Of a stretch of DNA of 64,000 nucleotides, positions 32,128 to 44,749 are shown piece after piece (positions within the stretch are counted from its first letter, which is position 1; every line of letters starts with the position of its first letter). The notes under the pieces are model-generated. The model worked only from the letters and a program-made list of their open reading frames with translations, searched no databases and had not been told where the DNA came from. This DNA is from Pseudescherichia vulneris NBRC 102420 (lineage in GTDB: Bacteria > Pseudomonadota > Gammaproteobacteria > Enterobacterales > Enterobacteriaceae). The stretch is from contig NZ_BBMZ01000010.1 of NCBI RefSeq assembly GCF_000759795.1, positions 148,766 through 212,765 on the forward strand. Reading direction: 5' to 3'. Made by a program: the position numbers and the translations under genes.

Positions 32128-32271
32128 AGTTATGTGGTTGTTATTTAAGGCCCATCAATCATTACAATATGTAACACAACAAATCAATGACCTAAGGAAA
32201 ATCCTACTAACTTTGGTGATAAAGAAGAGGTGTATCAGATGCGGTAACTGTAAGGAATAAAAAACCGTCGT

Positions 32272-32328
32272 AGGCTAACACCGATCGGTTAAGCAAAATT
32301 ATCGGTTGAACAAGCCGATGATTAGACG
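32272..32328. repeat. 57-bp imperfect inverted repeat, right copy
   Basis: Inverted partner of 31051-31107. It starts at the outer edge of IS4-family copy B. Confidence 0.85.
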
Positions 32329-33040
32329 AAACATAGACCTAGGCTGAACCCTCTTCACTTTTCTGTTTTCAGCGAGCCATTCCCCTTGAGTGGATTTCTC
32401 AGGTTCTTGATCCCAAGAATAAAGTTAGTATCTATAAACGTAAACTCCACGCTGAGCTCGTGGTCTTGCTGATTGTGGGCATTGCCCTGAACCGCGATCG
32501 CTCCATCACGGACGTTGTGACAAAACTCGACCTCGTTCTGAATTAGCAGAAAGGTGAGACTCTCGCTCAAAGGTTTAATCAGCTCTCTGAACGGGCCGGA
32601 GCAGTATTCGGCAGAATCGCTGCATTATGTTGATCAGGAGCGGTAGAGCATAGGAAGCGGTTATGGAGAGCTGAAACAGTCCCGGCTGAGTACGGTCACG
32701 CTATTGTGCAGCCAGAAAGTGAGCGGGATTTACCAGGAAATATGGGGCCTGTTGACGGCCAATAATCTGGTCTGAATGGAGATGAGTCAGATAGCACGGG
32801 AAGCAAAGGTGCCGCCGCTGCGGATAAGCTTCGTGATGACGATGAGACTGATCTAGGGTGAACTCATCTGGTGTTCACTGGGTAAACAGGGGACGATCCC
32901 GGTGAAGCTGAAGAAAATGCGGTAGAATGTAAAGCAATTTATCCTGCCGGAAAAGAGAAAACGGCCCAAAAAGAGGACCGTTCGAATACTAAAAAACCCA
33001 GTATCCCATTCACTCAAAACATCTTAAGTGAACGGTGTTA
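32276..33040 (+). mobile_element. Degenerate IS4-family insertion sequence (copy B)
   Basis: Left end TAACACCGATCGGTTAAG at 32276 and right end at 33023-33040 (minus-strand TAACACCGTTCACTTAAG) are 18-bp inverted repeats with 15 matches and resemble IS4 ends. The 765 bp between hold a transposase remnant; an intact element would be about 1.4 kb, so it is internally deleted. The right end lies only 33 bp from the fliC stop codon. Confidence 0.8.
32375..33027 (+). pseudogene. IS4-family transposase remnant
   Basis: Conceptual translation recovers an N-terminal part (IPLEWISQVLD...LNRDRSITDVVTKLDL) typical of IS4-family transposases, then a deletion, then the C-terminal part (GYGELKQS, IYQEIWGLLTANNLV, LPEKRKRPKKRTV). 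Stops and frameshifts interrupt it and the central catalytic region is missing. Non-functional. Confidence 0.8.
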
Positions 33041-33072
33041 CGCCGGAGCGGGGTTTAGGCAAGCGGTGCGAA

Positions 33073-34059
33073 TTAACGCAGCAGGGACAGCATGGTCTGC
33101 GGAACCTGGTTGGCCTGAGCCAGTACGGAAGAGCCTGCCTGCTGCAGGATCTGCGCGCGGGACATGTTGGACACTTCGGTCGCGTAGTCGGAGTCCTGAA
33201 TACGGCTGCGGGCAGCGGTCAGGTTGCTCACGGTGTTGTTCAGGTTAGTAATGGTAGATTCGAAACGGTTCTGGGACGCACCCAGGGAGCTGCGCTGGGA
33301 GTCAACCGCTTTGATGGCTGCATCGATAGTAGACAATGGACCACTGGCCGGCGTACCTGCAACTGCATCTACGGCTTCAACTGCGTCATCAGTATCTGGA
33401 TCGCCATCAGGATCCGGATTGCCCGGTACAGCAGGCGTGCCTTCAGTTCCGGCGGTCACCGCAGCACGAACGTCAAAACCTTCAGCAGCGACTTTACGCT
33501 CTTCGCCATTAACCTTAGCCAGATCACCAGCTTCTACAGCATCTTTTGCGTTTAGGTTCCAACCAGCGCTGGAGTCCATGGTGATAGCAATTTTTTCACC
33601 ATCACGAGAGCCGACTTGGAAGGAGAAGTCTTGGCTGGTGGTGTTGTCAAGGATTTTGATACCGTTGAAATCAGTTTCTTTGGTGACACGATTGATTTCA
33701 GCCAGACGCTGGTTAACTTCAGACTGAATGGAGTCGATGTCGGAAGCAGAGTTAGAGCTGTTCTGCGCCTGCACGGTCAGGTCACGGACACGCTGCAGGT
33801 TGTTGTTGATCTCAGACAGCGCGCCTTCAGCGGTCTGTGCCAGGGAGATACCATCGTTGGCGTTACGGGCAGCAACGTTCAGGCCGTTGATGTTGGAGGT
33901 GAAGCGGTTAGCGATCGCCTGACCAGCAGCATCATCTTTCGCGCTGTTGATACGCAGACCGGAAGAGAGGCGCTCGATAGCAGTGCCCAGAGAGGACTGG
34001 GATTTAGTCAGGTTGTTCTGAGTCGTCAGAGACAGGGTGTTAGTATTGATAACAGCCAT
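33073..34059 (-). CDS. fliC: Flagellin FliC
   Basis: FliC polymerises into the filament. The 328-residue protein keeps the conserved D0/D1 ends ([11 protein letters not shown]...; C-terminal [17 protein letters not shown]) but has a very short central region (about residues 165-245) lacking most of D2/D3 and containing Pro/Asp/Ala-rich repeats. E. coli K-12 flagellin is 498 residues. The start at 34059 has an AAAGGAA site. A sigma-28 promoter lies about 70 bp upstream. The native downstream terminator is not visible; IS4 sequence begins 33 bp after the stop. Confidence 0.96.
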   Translation of the reverse strand: MAVINTNTLSLTTQNNLTKSQSSLGTAIERLSSGLRINSAKDDAAGQAIANRFTSNINGLNVAARNANDGISLAQTAEGALSEINNNLQRVRDLTVQAQNSSNSASDIDSIQSEVNQRLAEINRVTKETDFNGIKILDNTTSQDFSFQVGSRDGEKIAITMDSSAGWNLNAKDAVEAGDLAKVNGEERKVAAEGFDVRAAVTAGTEGTPAVPGNPDPDGDPDTDDAVEAVDAVAGTPASGPLSTIDAAIKAVDSQRSSLGASQNRFESTITNLNNTVSNLTAARSRIQDSDYATEVSNMSRAQILQQAGSSVLAQANQVPQTMLSLLR

Positions 34060-34126
34060 GATTGAATTCCTTTAAAAAGTTGTCTGAGTCAGGCATCTGC
34101 CTACGGCTTTCTCGCCGTTGATGTGA

Positions 34127-34153
34127 TTATCGACCGCCCTCGGATAACCTTTA
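34127..34153 (-). promoter_or_regulatory. Sigma-28 promoter of fliC
   Basis: On the minus strand TAAAGGTT, 11 bp spacer, GTCGATAA: one mismatch in each half to TAAAGTTT-N11-GCCGATAA. It lies 68 bp before the fliC start. Confidence 0.9.
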
Positions 34154-34235
34154 GAAAAAATATTCGCTTTTTTAAAAGCGCAAAGTGCCTGGTTTTTCCC
34201 CGCTTTATTTCGCCATTGTTTTTTGTAAAAGGCTC

Positions 34236-34262
34236 TAATCTTTTCGCTGTCGCTGCCGATAG
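34236..34262 (+). promoter_or_regulatory. Sigma-28 promoter of fliDST
   Basis: TAATCTTT, 11 bp spacer, GCCGATAG on the plus strand, about 37 bp before the fliD start. Six of eight and seven of eight consensus positions. Confidence 0.8.
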
Positions 34263-34299
34263 TACATCCAGTGATTGTCTTAAATTGAGGGATGTTATT

Positions 34300-35712
34300 A
34301 TGGCAACAGTAAGTTCGCTTGGTGCCGGCACCAGCATGAGTTCATCGCTGAGTACGCTATATGATGGGCTGGAGTCTTCTGAGCAGACTCGGTTAACGCC
34401 TATTACGCAACAGCAGACATCATATAAAGCAAAACTGACCGCCTGGGGCGTGGTGCAGACATCGCTAACGTCGCTACAGAAGGCGGCAGACGCATTAAAA
34501 GATACCTCAGCCATTGCGTCGGCTAAGGTCTCCAGCACTAATAGCGCGTTCAGCGCGACGCTGGCCAACAGCGCCACGGCGGGAACCTACTCCGTTGAGG
34601 TCACCCAGCTAGCTACCTCGCAGTCGCTGCTCAGCCCAAAGGCAAGCAGTAAAGAGTCTGTTCTCGGGGACAGCAGCCTCAGCTCGCGGACAATCACTAT
34701 CACCCAGCCAGGTCAGAAAGATCCCATGACGGTGACGCTGGCCAGCGATAAAACCAGCCTTGCGGACATTCGCGATGCGATAAATGCCAAACAGGGCAGC
34801 GTCACCGCCAGCATTATTAAAGCGGATGATAGCAGCTACTACCTGGCGCTGACCTCTCGCGACAGCGGCGAAGCGAACGCGATGACCATCACTACTGACG
34901 ACAGCAAGCTGGCGAAATACATCAGCTACGACGCCACCGACAGTACCAAAAGCGCCATGACCCAGCAGGTGGAGGCGAAAGATGCCATTGTTAAAATCAA
35001 TAACATCACCATCACCCGCAGCAGCAACACCATTACCGATGCGCCAGAAGGCGTAACCCTGTCGCTGACGAAAACCAACGTCGGTAGCCCGGAGACGCTG
35101 TCGGTCGTCAAAGACAACGAGCCGATGACGACGGCCATAAAGGCCTACGTTGACGCCTATAACTCGCTGCAGACGACCATCAGCAACCAGACCAAATATA
35201 CGGCGGTGGATCAGGGCAGCGACAGCCAGAGTACCTCAAACGGCGATCTGCTTGGCGACGGCACGCTGCGTAATATCCAGACGCGCCTGCGCTCCCTGCT
35301 CTCCACCAGCCAGGGAACCGGAACTATCTCTACCCTGTCGCAGATGGGTATCACCCAGGATCTGACCGGCAAGCTGACCATCGATGATACCAAGCTGACT
35401 AAAGCACTGAACGAGTCCCCGACCGATGTGTTGACTTTCCTCTCCGGCGACGGCAAAACCACCGGTTTTGCCACCCAGGCTAGCAGCCAGTTAAAAGACA
35501 TTCTGGGCACCGACGGCACGCTGAAAAGCGCCACGGATGGAATCAATAAAACCCTGAAGCGGCTGTCAGAGAAGTACGATCAGGTAAACGATCAGATCAC
35601 CGCGACGATGGCGCGCTATAAGGCCCAGTTCACCAGCCTGAGTACGCTCATGTCGTCCTTGGACTCCACGGCCAGCTATTTGACCCAGCAGTTTAATGCC
35701 ATAAACAGTTAA
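34300..35712 (+). CDS. fliD: Flagellar filament cap protein FliD
   Basis: FliD forms the pentameric cap that guides flagellin folding at the filament tip. The 470 residues (E. coli 468) start MATVSSLGAG at 34300 after a GAGG site; a longer frame from 34123 would cross the promoter, so I rejected it. Helical D0/D1 ends and a variable middle are typical. First gene of fliDST, divergent from fliC. Confidence 0.96.
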   Translation: MATVSSLGAGTSMSSSLSTLYDGLESSEQTRLTPITQQQTSYKAKLTAWGVVQTSLTSLQKAADALKDTSAIASAKVSSTNSAFSATLANSATAGTYSVEVTQLATSQSLLSPKASSKESVLGDSSLSSRTITITQPGQKDPMTVTLASDKTSLADIRDAINAKQGSVTASIIKADDSSYYLALTSRDSGEANAMTITTDDSKLAKYISYDATDSTKSAMTQQVEAKDAIVKINNITITRSSNTITDAPEGVTLSLTKTNVGSPETLSVVKDNEPMTTAIKAYVDAYNSLQTTISNQTKYTAVDQGSDSQSTSNGDLLGDGTLRNIQTRLRSLLSTSQGTGTISTLSQMGITQDLTGKLTIDDTKLTKALNESPTDVLTFLSGDGKTTGFATQASSQLKDILGTDGTLKSATDGINKTLKRLSEKYDQVNDQITATMARYKAQFTSLSTLMSSLDSTASYLTQQFNAINS

Positions 35713-35735
35713 TGAACCATGAGTAGAGGTTTGAC

Positions 35736-36146
35736 ATGTATACAAAATCGGGAATTCAGGCTTATGCCCAGGTCAGCGTTGAGAGCGCCGTCCTGAGTGC
35801 CAGCCCACATCAGCTGGTGGTCCTACTTTTTGATGGCGCGTTAAGCGCCATGAAAAAAGCGGCCATCCTGATCGATCAGGGAGACATTCCCGGTAAAGGC
35901 CAGGCCCTGTCAAAAGCAATCAATATCATTACCAATGGCTTACGTGCAGGACTCAATCATGAAGTTGAAGGCGGCCTCGCAGAAAATCTAGAACACCTCT
36001 ATGACTTTATGATTGAGCGTCTTCTTCAGGCCAATCTGCACAATGACCTCGCCGCCATTGATGAAGTCACTACACTGCTGACCAATATTGCCGATGCCTG
36101 GAAAGAGATCGGCCCTAATAATCAAAATGCGCGGGACACCTACTAA
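35736..36146 (+). CDS. fliS: Flagellin export chaperone FliS
   Basis: FliS binds the C-terminus of FliC and prevents premature polymerisation. The 136 residues form a four-helix bundle with typical N-terminus (MYTKSGIQAYAQVSVESAVLSASPHQLVVLLF). The stop overlaps the fliT start (TAATG). Confidence 0.97.
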   Translation: MYTKSGIQAYAQVSVESAVLSASPHQLVVLLFDGALSAMKKAAILIDQGDIPGKGQALSKAINIITNGLRAGLNHEVEGGLAENLEHLYDFMIERLLQANLHNDLAAIDEVTTLLTNIADAWKEIGPNNQNARDTY

Positions 36147-36505
36147 TGGATGCCGATTTCGGGTTGCTCCAACACTATCAGCAACTGCTGCTGACCAGCA
36201 ACATGATGCTAAGCCTTGCTAAAGAGGGGCGCTGGGATGAGCTTATCCAGCATGAGGTGAGCTATATCACCGCCGTAGAAAAGCTGACCCAGCTGCAGGA
36301 TACCGCAGATACTGCCCCTGCTATTCAGGGGCGGCTCCGCCCGCTGTTAAAACAGATCCTCGAGAACAAAGTTGAGCTTAAAACGCTGCTGCACCAGCGC
36401 ATGGAAGAACTACGCACCTTAGTGGGGCAAACGTCCCGCCAACAGAACCTGAACTCAACCTATGGACGTCTCTCTGGTAATATTCTTTTCCCAAGCGAGC
36501 TGTGA
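36146..36505 (+). CDS. fliT: Flagellar chaperone and FlhDC antagonist FliT
   Basis: FliT is the export chaperone of FliD and, when free, inhibits FlhD4C2. The 119-residue helical protein matches the family length and starts at the overlap with fliS, so the two are coupled. A GGCGGGTAA/TTACCCGC hairpin at about 36523-36556 probably ends the operon. Confidence 0.95.
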   Translation: MDADFGLLQHYQQLLLTSNMMLSLAKEGRWDELIQHEVSYITAVEKLTQLQDTADTAPAIQGRLRPLLKQILENKVELKTLLHQRMEELRTLVGQTSRQQNLNSTYGRLSGNILFPSEL

Positions 36506-36606
36506 ACGCTGCTGCCTTCAGGCGGGTAAACTATTTTAACGTTCTTACCCGCTTCGTTTTCTAAATATCATCCATACTTCAAGTTCCTTACTCTGGAGCT
36601 TGGTCG

Positions 36607-38094
36607 ATGAAAAACCCCACCTTATTGCAATGCTTTCACTGGTATTATCCGGATGGCGGTAAGCTCTGGCCGGAAGTGGCCGAGCGTGCAGCTGGTTTTA
36701 ATGATATTGGCATTAACATGGTCTGGCTGCCCCCCGCTTATAAAGCGGCCACGGGAGGATACTCGGTCGGATATGACACCTACGATCTCTTCGACCTGGG
36801 CGAGTTCGATCAAAAAGGGACCGTTGCGACTAAATATGGCGATAAAGCCCAGCTGCTGGCGGCTATCGGTGCGCTGAAAGAGAACGGCATTGCCGTGCTG
36901 CTCGACGTCGTGGTCAACCATAAGATGGGAGCCGATGAAAAAGAGTCGATCTGTGTTAATCGGGTAAACGAACACGACCGCACCCAGATTGACGATGAGG
37001 AGATCGCCTGCGAGGCCTGGACACGTTACACCTTCCCCGCCCGTGAGGGTAAATATTCGAAGTTTATCTGGGACCACAAGTGCTTTAGCGGCGTCGATCA
37101 TATCGAAAATCCCGACGAAGAAGGCATCTTTAAGATCGTCAACGATTATACCGGCGATGGCTGGAACGATCAGGTCGACGGAGAGCTGGGTAACTTTGAC
37201 TATTTGATGGGCTCCAATATCGACTTCCGCAACCGGGCGGTGACGGAGGAGATCAAATACTGGGCCCGCTGGGTGATGGAGCAGACCCAGTGCGACGGCT
37301 TCCGCCTTGATGCCGTGAAGCATATCCCGGCCTGGTTCTATAAGGAGTGGATCGACCACGTGCAGGAGGTGGCCCCGAAACCGCTGTTTATCGTCGCCGA
37401 ATACTGGGCCCATGAAGTCGGACGCTTGCAGCAGTATATCGATCAGGTCGATGGCAATACGATGCTGTTCGACGCCCCGCTGCAGATGAATTTCCATCAG
37501 GCATCGTTGCAGGGCCGTGACTACGACATGAGCCAGATTTTCACCGGCACGCTGGTGGAAGCCGATCCCTTCCATGCCGTCACCCTGGTCACTAACCACG
37601 ACACTCAGCTGTTGCAGGCGCTGGAAGCACCAGTGGAATCCTGGTTTAAACCGCTGGCCTACGCTCTGATCCTGCTGCGGGAAAACGGTGTGCCATCGGT
37701 GTTCTATCCGGATCTGTATGGCGCAAGCTATGACGATACCGGCGGCGATGGCGAAACCTACCACATCGATATGCCGATCGTCGAACATCTCGACAAGCTG
37801 ATCCTGGCCCGTCAGCGCTTTGCCCACGGCGTACAGACCCTGTGGTTCGATCACCCGAACTGCATCGCCTTTAGCCGGAGCGGAACCGAAGAGGATCCCG
37901 GCTGCGTCGTGGTGCTTTCCAACGGTAACGACGGGGAAAAGACGCTGGAGCTAGGGGAAAACTACGGCAATAAGATGTGGCGCGACTACCTCGGCAACCG
38001 CGAGGAGACGGTCAGCACTGACGAAAACGGCACGGGTACCTTTACCTGCAACGGCGGCAGCGTCAGCGTGTGGGTTCTGGAGGACGTGCTGTAA
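36607..38094 (+). CDS. amyA: Cytoplasmic alpha-amylase AmyA
   Basis: AmyA hydrolyses alpha-1,4 glucans in the cytoplasm. The 495 residues have no signal peptide and belong to GH13: GFRLDAVKH (nucleophile Asp), FIVAEYW (acid/base Glu) and VTNHDTQ (third catalytic Asp) are all present. It lies downstream of fliT on the same strand as in E. coli, but a hairpin separates them. Confidence 0.96.
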   Translation: MKNPTLLQCFHWYYPDGGKLWPEVAERAAGFNDIGINMVWLPPAYKAATGGYSVGYDTYDLFDLGEFDQKGTVATKYGDKAQLLAAIGALKENGIAVLLDVVVNHKMGADEKESICVNRVNEHDRTQIDDEEIACEAWTRYTFPAREGKYSKFIWDHKCFSGVDHIENPDEEGIFKIVNDYTGDGWNDQVDGELGNFDYLMGSNIDFRNRAVTEEIKYWARWVMEQTQCDGFRLDAVKHIPAWFYKEWIDHVQEVAPKPLFIVAEYWAHEVGRLQQYIDQVDGNTMLFDAPLQMNFHQASLQGRDYDMSQIFTGTLVEADPFHAVTLVTNHDTQLLQALEAPVESWFKPLAYALILLRENGVPSVFYPDLYGASYDDTGGDGETYHIDMPIVEHLDKLILARQRFAHGVQTLWFDHPNCIAFSRSGTEEDPGCVVVLSNGNDGEKTLELGENYGNKMWRDYLGNREETVSTDENGTGTFTCNGGSVSVWVLEDVL

Positions 38095-38098
38095 CCGG

Positions 38099-38131
38099 AT
38101 GCGCTGAGTGAGAGGCCTCACTCAGCGTTAT
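38099..38131. terminator. Bidirectional terminator between amyA and yedD
   Basis: CGCTGAGTGAG-AGG-CCTCACTCAGCG is a long perfect stem between two convergent genes; the T-tract is modest. Confidence 0.6.
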
Positions 38132-38135
38132 TGCT

Positions 38136-38549
38136 TTACGGCAGCGGCGTAGGCAGCGGGCTTTTCGCCAATACCTCAGCGCACTCGGCGGTTGGGCGAT
38201 CGACCCGTTTTAGCATCATGCCCGCATACTCCAGCAGGGCACCATCACGCTCTACCGAGTACACCTCGACCTTTTGCGTCACGTTATAGAAATCGTCCCC
38301 GCGTAGCGTCAGCTTGCCAGGAAGCGCTATCACGCGCTGCCACTGGCGACAGTCCAGCGTATCCCCAGCGGGGGTCACCACCAGGCTGGCAATCGCTTCC
38401 GGGCTGACCAGCTTGCTCTGCGGCCCGGCAGATTGCCAGTACCCTACCAGCTCCGCGGGTGCCGGGTGTTTAACGACCTCGTTATAGTTATCAATCTGTG
38501 CACATCCGGTCAACGCCAGCAATGCGCTTAAAATCGCTACTTTTTTCAT
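38136..38549 (-). CDS. yedD: Lipoprotein YedD
   Basis: A 137-residue lipoprotein with signal MKKVAILSALLALTGC (lipobox LTGC). Length and sequence match YedD of E. coli; function unknown. The start at 38549 gives the proper lipoprotein signal; a longer upstream frame is unlikely. Convergent with amyA. Confidence 0.92.
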   Translation of the reverse strand: MKKVAILSALLALTGCAQIDNYNEVVKHPAPAELVGYWQSAGPQSKLVSPEAIASLVVTPAGDTLDCRQWQRVIALPGKLTLRGDDFYNVTQKVEVYSVERDGALLEYAGMMLKRVDRPTAECAEVLAKSPLPTPLP

Positions 38550-38738
38550 CCAATGTCCTGCGCGCGAAGAAAAAAAATATTCTGGCATTAAAGCGCCACG
38601 GCTGCCAGCAATTACCTTCAGCACTTTACTTGATCTGCACCGTATAAATGCCATTTACCGCTGGGCAAATGCGTGTGTGCGTGTAGGATCGCGGTTCCGC
38701 TTTATTACATAAACCTTCTGAGTTCAGAGGCTATTACC

Positions 38739-39944
38739 ATGTCCTGGCAACACTTCAAACAGCGCTGGCTGATTACCTTTTGGGCACCCCTGCCCGCCGT
38801 TATCGCCGCCGGCATTCTCTCCACCTACTATTTTGGCATTACCGGCACCTTCTGGGCCGTTACCGGGGAATTTACCCGCTGGGGCGGTCAGCTTTTGCAG
38901 CTGATGGGCATCCATGCGGAAACCTGGGGTTACTACAAGCTGATCCATCTGGAAGGCACCCCGCTGACCCGCATCGACGGCATGATGATTATCGGCATGT
39001 TTGGCGGCTGTTTCGCTGCCGCGCTGTGGGCGAATAACGTCAAACTGCGTATGCCCCGCAGTCGTATCCGTATTTTTCAGGCCATTGTCGGCGGCATCAT
39101 TGCCGGATTCGGCGCACGTCTGGCGATGGGCTGTAACCTGGCGGCGTTTTTCACCGGCATTCCTCAGTTTTCCCTTCACGCCTGGTTCTTTGCCCTGGCC
39201 ACGGCGGTAGGCAGCTGGTTTGGCGCGCGCGTTACCCTGCTGCCGTTTTTCCGCATTCCGGTAAAAATGCAGAAGGTCTCCGCCGCCTCGCCGCTGACGC
39301 AGCAGCCTGACCGGGCGCGCCGTCGCTTTCGCCTCGGCATGCTGGTGTTTGTCGGCATGCTGGGATGGGCGCTACTCACGGCAATGAATCAGCCTAAGCT
39401 CGGTCTCGCCATGCTGTTCGGCGTCGGCTTTGGACTGCTGATTGAGCGGGCGCAGATCTGCTTCACCTCTGCCTTCCGTGATATGTGGATCACCGGCCGC
39501 ACCCATATGGCAAAGGCCATTATCCTCGGGATGGCGGTGAGCGCCATCGGGATTTTCAGCTACGTTCAGCTGGGCGTTGAGGCCAAAATCATGTGGGCTG
39601 GCCCCAACGCCGTAATAGGCGGTTTGCTCTTCGGCTTCGGCATTGTGCTGGCGGGTGGGTGTGAAACCGGCTGGATGTACCGTGCCGTTGAAGGCCAGGT
39701 GCACTACTGGTGGGTGGGACTCGGAAATGTTATTGGCTCGACGCTGCTGGCCTATTTCTGGGACGATCTGGCTCCGTCGCTGGCCACCCGCTGGGATAAG
39801 GTCAATCTGCTGAACACCTTCGGGCCACTCGGGGGTTTGCTGGTCACCTACGGCCTGCTGCTAGCCGCCCTGGTGCTCGTCGTGGCCTGGGAGAAACATT
39901 TCTTTAAGCGCGCCGCCACGCTGGCGGTTAAGGAAGCGGTATGA
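38739..39944 (+). CDS. yedE: YedE (YeeE/YedE family) putative selenium/sulfur transporter
   Basis: A 401-residue inner-membrane protein with about ten hydrophobic segments and two YeeE/YedE repeats, each with a conserved Cys-containing motif (MGCNLAAFFTGIPQFS near 128 and GGCETGWMYRAVEGQ near 307). Members move thiosulfate or other sulfur/selenium species; YedE has been linked to selenium use by genomic context. The start at 38739 (MSWQHF) matches E. coli. Its stop overlaps the yedF start. Confidence 0.93.
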   Translation: MSWQHFKQRWLITFWAPLPAVIAAGILSTYYFGITGTFWAVTGEFTRWGGQLLQLMGIHAETWGYYKLIHLEGTPLTRIDGMMIIGMFGGCFAAALWANNVKLRMPRSRIRIFQAIVGGIIAGFGARLAMGCNLAAFFTGIPQFSLHAWFFALATAVGSWFGARVTLLPFFRIPVKMQKVSAASPLTQQPDRARRRFRLGMLVFVGMLGWALLTAMNQPKLGLAMLFGVGFGLLIERAQICFTSAFRDMWITGRTHMAKAIILGMAVSAIGIFSYVQLGVEAKIMWAGPNAVIGGLLFGFGIVLAGGCETGWMYRAVEGQVHYWWVGLGNVIGSTLLAYFWDDLAPSLATRWDKVNLLNTFGPLGGLLVTYGLLLAALVLVVAWEKHFFKRAATLAVKEAV

Positions 39945-40183
39945 ATATGAGCAAAACAATAATACCCGATTACCGCCTGGATATGGTGGGCGAGCCCTGC
40001 CCCTACCCTGCCGTCGCCACGCTGGAGGCGATGCCGCAGTTAAAAAAGGGTGAGATTCTGGAGGTGGTGAGCGACTGCCCGCAATCCATTAATAACATTC
40101 CGCTGGACGCTCGCAATCACGGCTATACCGTGCTGGATATCCAGCAGGATGGACCGACCATTCGTTATTTAATTCAGAAGTAG
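39941..40183 (+). CDS. yedF: TusA-like sulfurtransferase YedF
   Basis: An 80-residue TusA/SirA-family protein; the active-site Cys is in the EPCPYPAV motif (about Cys19). Such proteins carry persulfide sulfur (or selenium). The ATGA overlap with yedE suggests co-translation and that YedE and YedF work together. Three residues longer at the N-terminus than E. coli YedF; a Met at codon 3 is an alternative start. Confidence 0.93.
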   Translation: MNMSKTIIPDYRLDMVGEPCPYPAVATLEAMPQLKKGEILEVVSDCPQSINNIPLDARNHGYTVLDIQQDGPTIRYLIQK

Positions 40184-40186
40184 AGA

Positions 40187-40265
40187 GTTTGCCGGATAAG
40201 CATAGCGCCACCCGGCAAATGCAGTAATGCCGGGCGAAGGCTAACGCCTTGCCCGGCCTACGGCG
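40187..40265. repeat. REP/BIME-like repeat pair
   Basis: Two REP-like palindromes in succession (GCCGGATAAGC...CACCCGGC and GCCGGGCGAAGGC...GCCTTGCCCGGCC) between convergent yedF and kbp. Confidence 0.75.
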
Positions 40266-40273
40266 CTTGCAGA

Positions 40274-40732
40274 TTACTGCGGAATACGCAGCACCTGGCC
40301 CGGATAGATTTTTTCCGGGCTTTTCAGCATCGGTTTGTTCGCTTCAAAAATCTTATTGTACTGGTTAGCGTCACCGTAAACCTGTTTAGAGATGGCGCTC
40401 AGCGTGTCACCGGATTTCACCGTATAGAACTGGCTCTCTTTCGCAGCAGTATCCGTCGCGGCAGTGGCCTTAACGTTGTCAGCAACGCTGGCAATACCGG
40501 AGATGTTACCTACCGCCACCAGAATCTTCTCTTTCGCTTCCTGGCTCAGGCCTTCGCCCGTAACGGTAGCCTGACCGTCGGCGACCTGCACGTTCACCTT
40601 ATCGGCATCCGGGATCCCGGTTTTGCTCAGATGCTCTTGCACCTTTTTCGCCTGCTCTTCCTTGTCGTCATGCCCTGAGACGGCGTCCCACAGCTTTTCG
40701 CCTGCTTCTTTTACAAAATTGAAAAGACCCAT
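40274..40732 (-). CDS. kbp: Potassium-binding BON-LysM protein Kbp (YgaU)
   Basis: Kbp is a cytoplasmic potassium sensor of two domains: a BON domain (about 20-90) and a C-terminal LysM domain ([19 protein letters not shown]...). The 152 residues match E. coli YgaU/Kbp over the full length. In E. coli the gene lies far from the flagellar region; here it sits between yedF and fliE, so this is a relocated or differently ordered locus. The start ([11 protein letters not shown]) has an AAGGAG site. Confidence 0.95.
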   Translation of the reverse strand: MGLFNFVKEAGEKLWDAVSGHDDKEEQAKKVQEHLSKTGIPDADKVNVQVADGQATVTGEGLSQEAKEKILVAVGNISGIASVADNVKATAATDTAAKESQFYTVKSGDTLSAISKQVYGDANQYNKIFEANKPMLKSPEKIYPGQVLRIPQ

Positions 40733-40823
40733 TTTCAGCTCCTTACCGTTAAGTTAAGACTCTGAAAGTGTAGCAGAGGTCAGGGGAAGCGGCTGACGTA
40801 AGCGTGTTTTAAGGAAGTTCTGA

Positions 40824-41135
40824 CTACACCTGCATCGCCATCACGTCCTGGTACGCCGACACCAGCTTGTTACGTACCTGGATCCCCATCTGCAACGACA
40901 CGGATGATTTTTGCAGATCGGTCATCACGTCGTTCAGGGCAACACCCGGCTCACCCAGCGTGAATTTCTCAGCCTGCGTACGCGCGGCGTTCTGCGTATC
41001 GCTGATGCGATCCAGCGCGGCGTGCAGCTGGCCCGCGAAGCTAACGGTGGACTCAGCGCCAACGCTCTGGTTTTTCGCCACGCCGGCCGTGGCCTGCAGC
41101 TGGCTGATGACGCCTTCAATCCCCTGGATAGACAT
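40824..41135 (-). CDS. fliE: Flagellar hook-basal body protein FliE
   Basis: FliE links the MS ring to the rod. The 103 residues ([17 protein letters not shown]...YQDVMAMQV) match the family. It is transcribed divergently from fliF across a region with a FlhDC-like site. Confidence 0.96.
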   Translation of the reverse strand: MSIQGIEGVISQLQATAGVAKNQSVGAESTVSFAGQLHAALDRISDTQNAARTQAEKFTLGEPGVALNDVMTDLQKSSVSLQMGIQVRNKLVSAYQDVMAMQV

Positions 41136-41192
41136 GATTTAACCCCTACATGATTTGACTGGCGACGAGGTTACCAGTTTGTCAATAAGATG

Positions 41193-41235
41193 AAGGCGGT
41201 AAATAGCGACAAAAAACCAGGTTATTTGACCCATA
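41193..41235. promoter_or_regulatory. Candidate FlhD4C2 binding site between fliE and fliF
   Basis: AAGGCGGTAAATAGCG and the inverted GGTTATTTGACCCATA flank a short spacer. Both fit the FlhD4C2 half-site pattern AAYGSN3AAATARCG with about one or two mismatches. Position between two class II operons supports it. Confidence 0.6.
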
Positions 41236-41363
41236 GAAAATCGCAAATCATCAAATAATGGCTGGGCCATCAACATGGAACTTTTGTCGTGTTTGCCGAC
41301 CCGGGAGTCCGTTTTGCTTCATTACACGAATAATGCCGTCCACCCTGAGTTACGAGGTGTGCA

Positions 41364-44748
<3,385 letters not shown>

Positions 44749-44749
<1 letters not shown>

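Noticed and set aside
31051..32328. Integron-type gene cassettes with attC sites
   Set aside because: GTCTAAC/GTTAGAC ends and internal dyads look attC-like, but the two sites are inverted rather than direct copies and match IS4-family tips with a transposase remnant beside one of them.
32355..32570. 71-residue minus-strand frame in the IS block
   Set aside because: It is antisense to the N-terminal IS4 transposase remnant, which reads sensibly on the plus strand.
36622..37854. 410-residue minus-strand frame opposite amyA
   Set aside because: AmyA has all three catalytic residues; the opposite frame has no recognisable domain.
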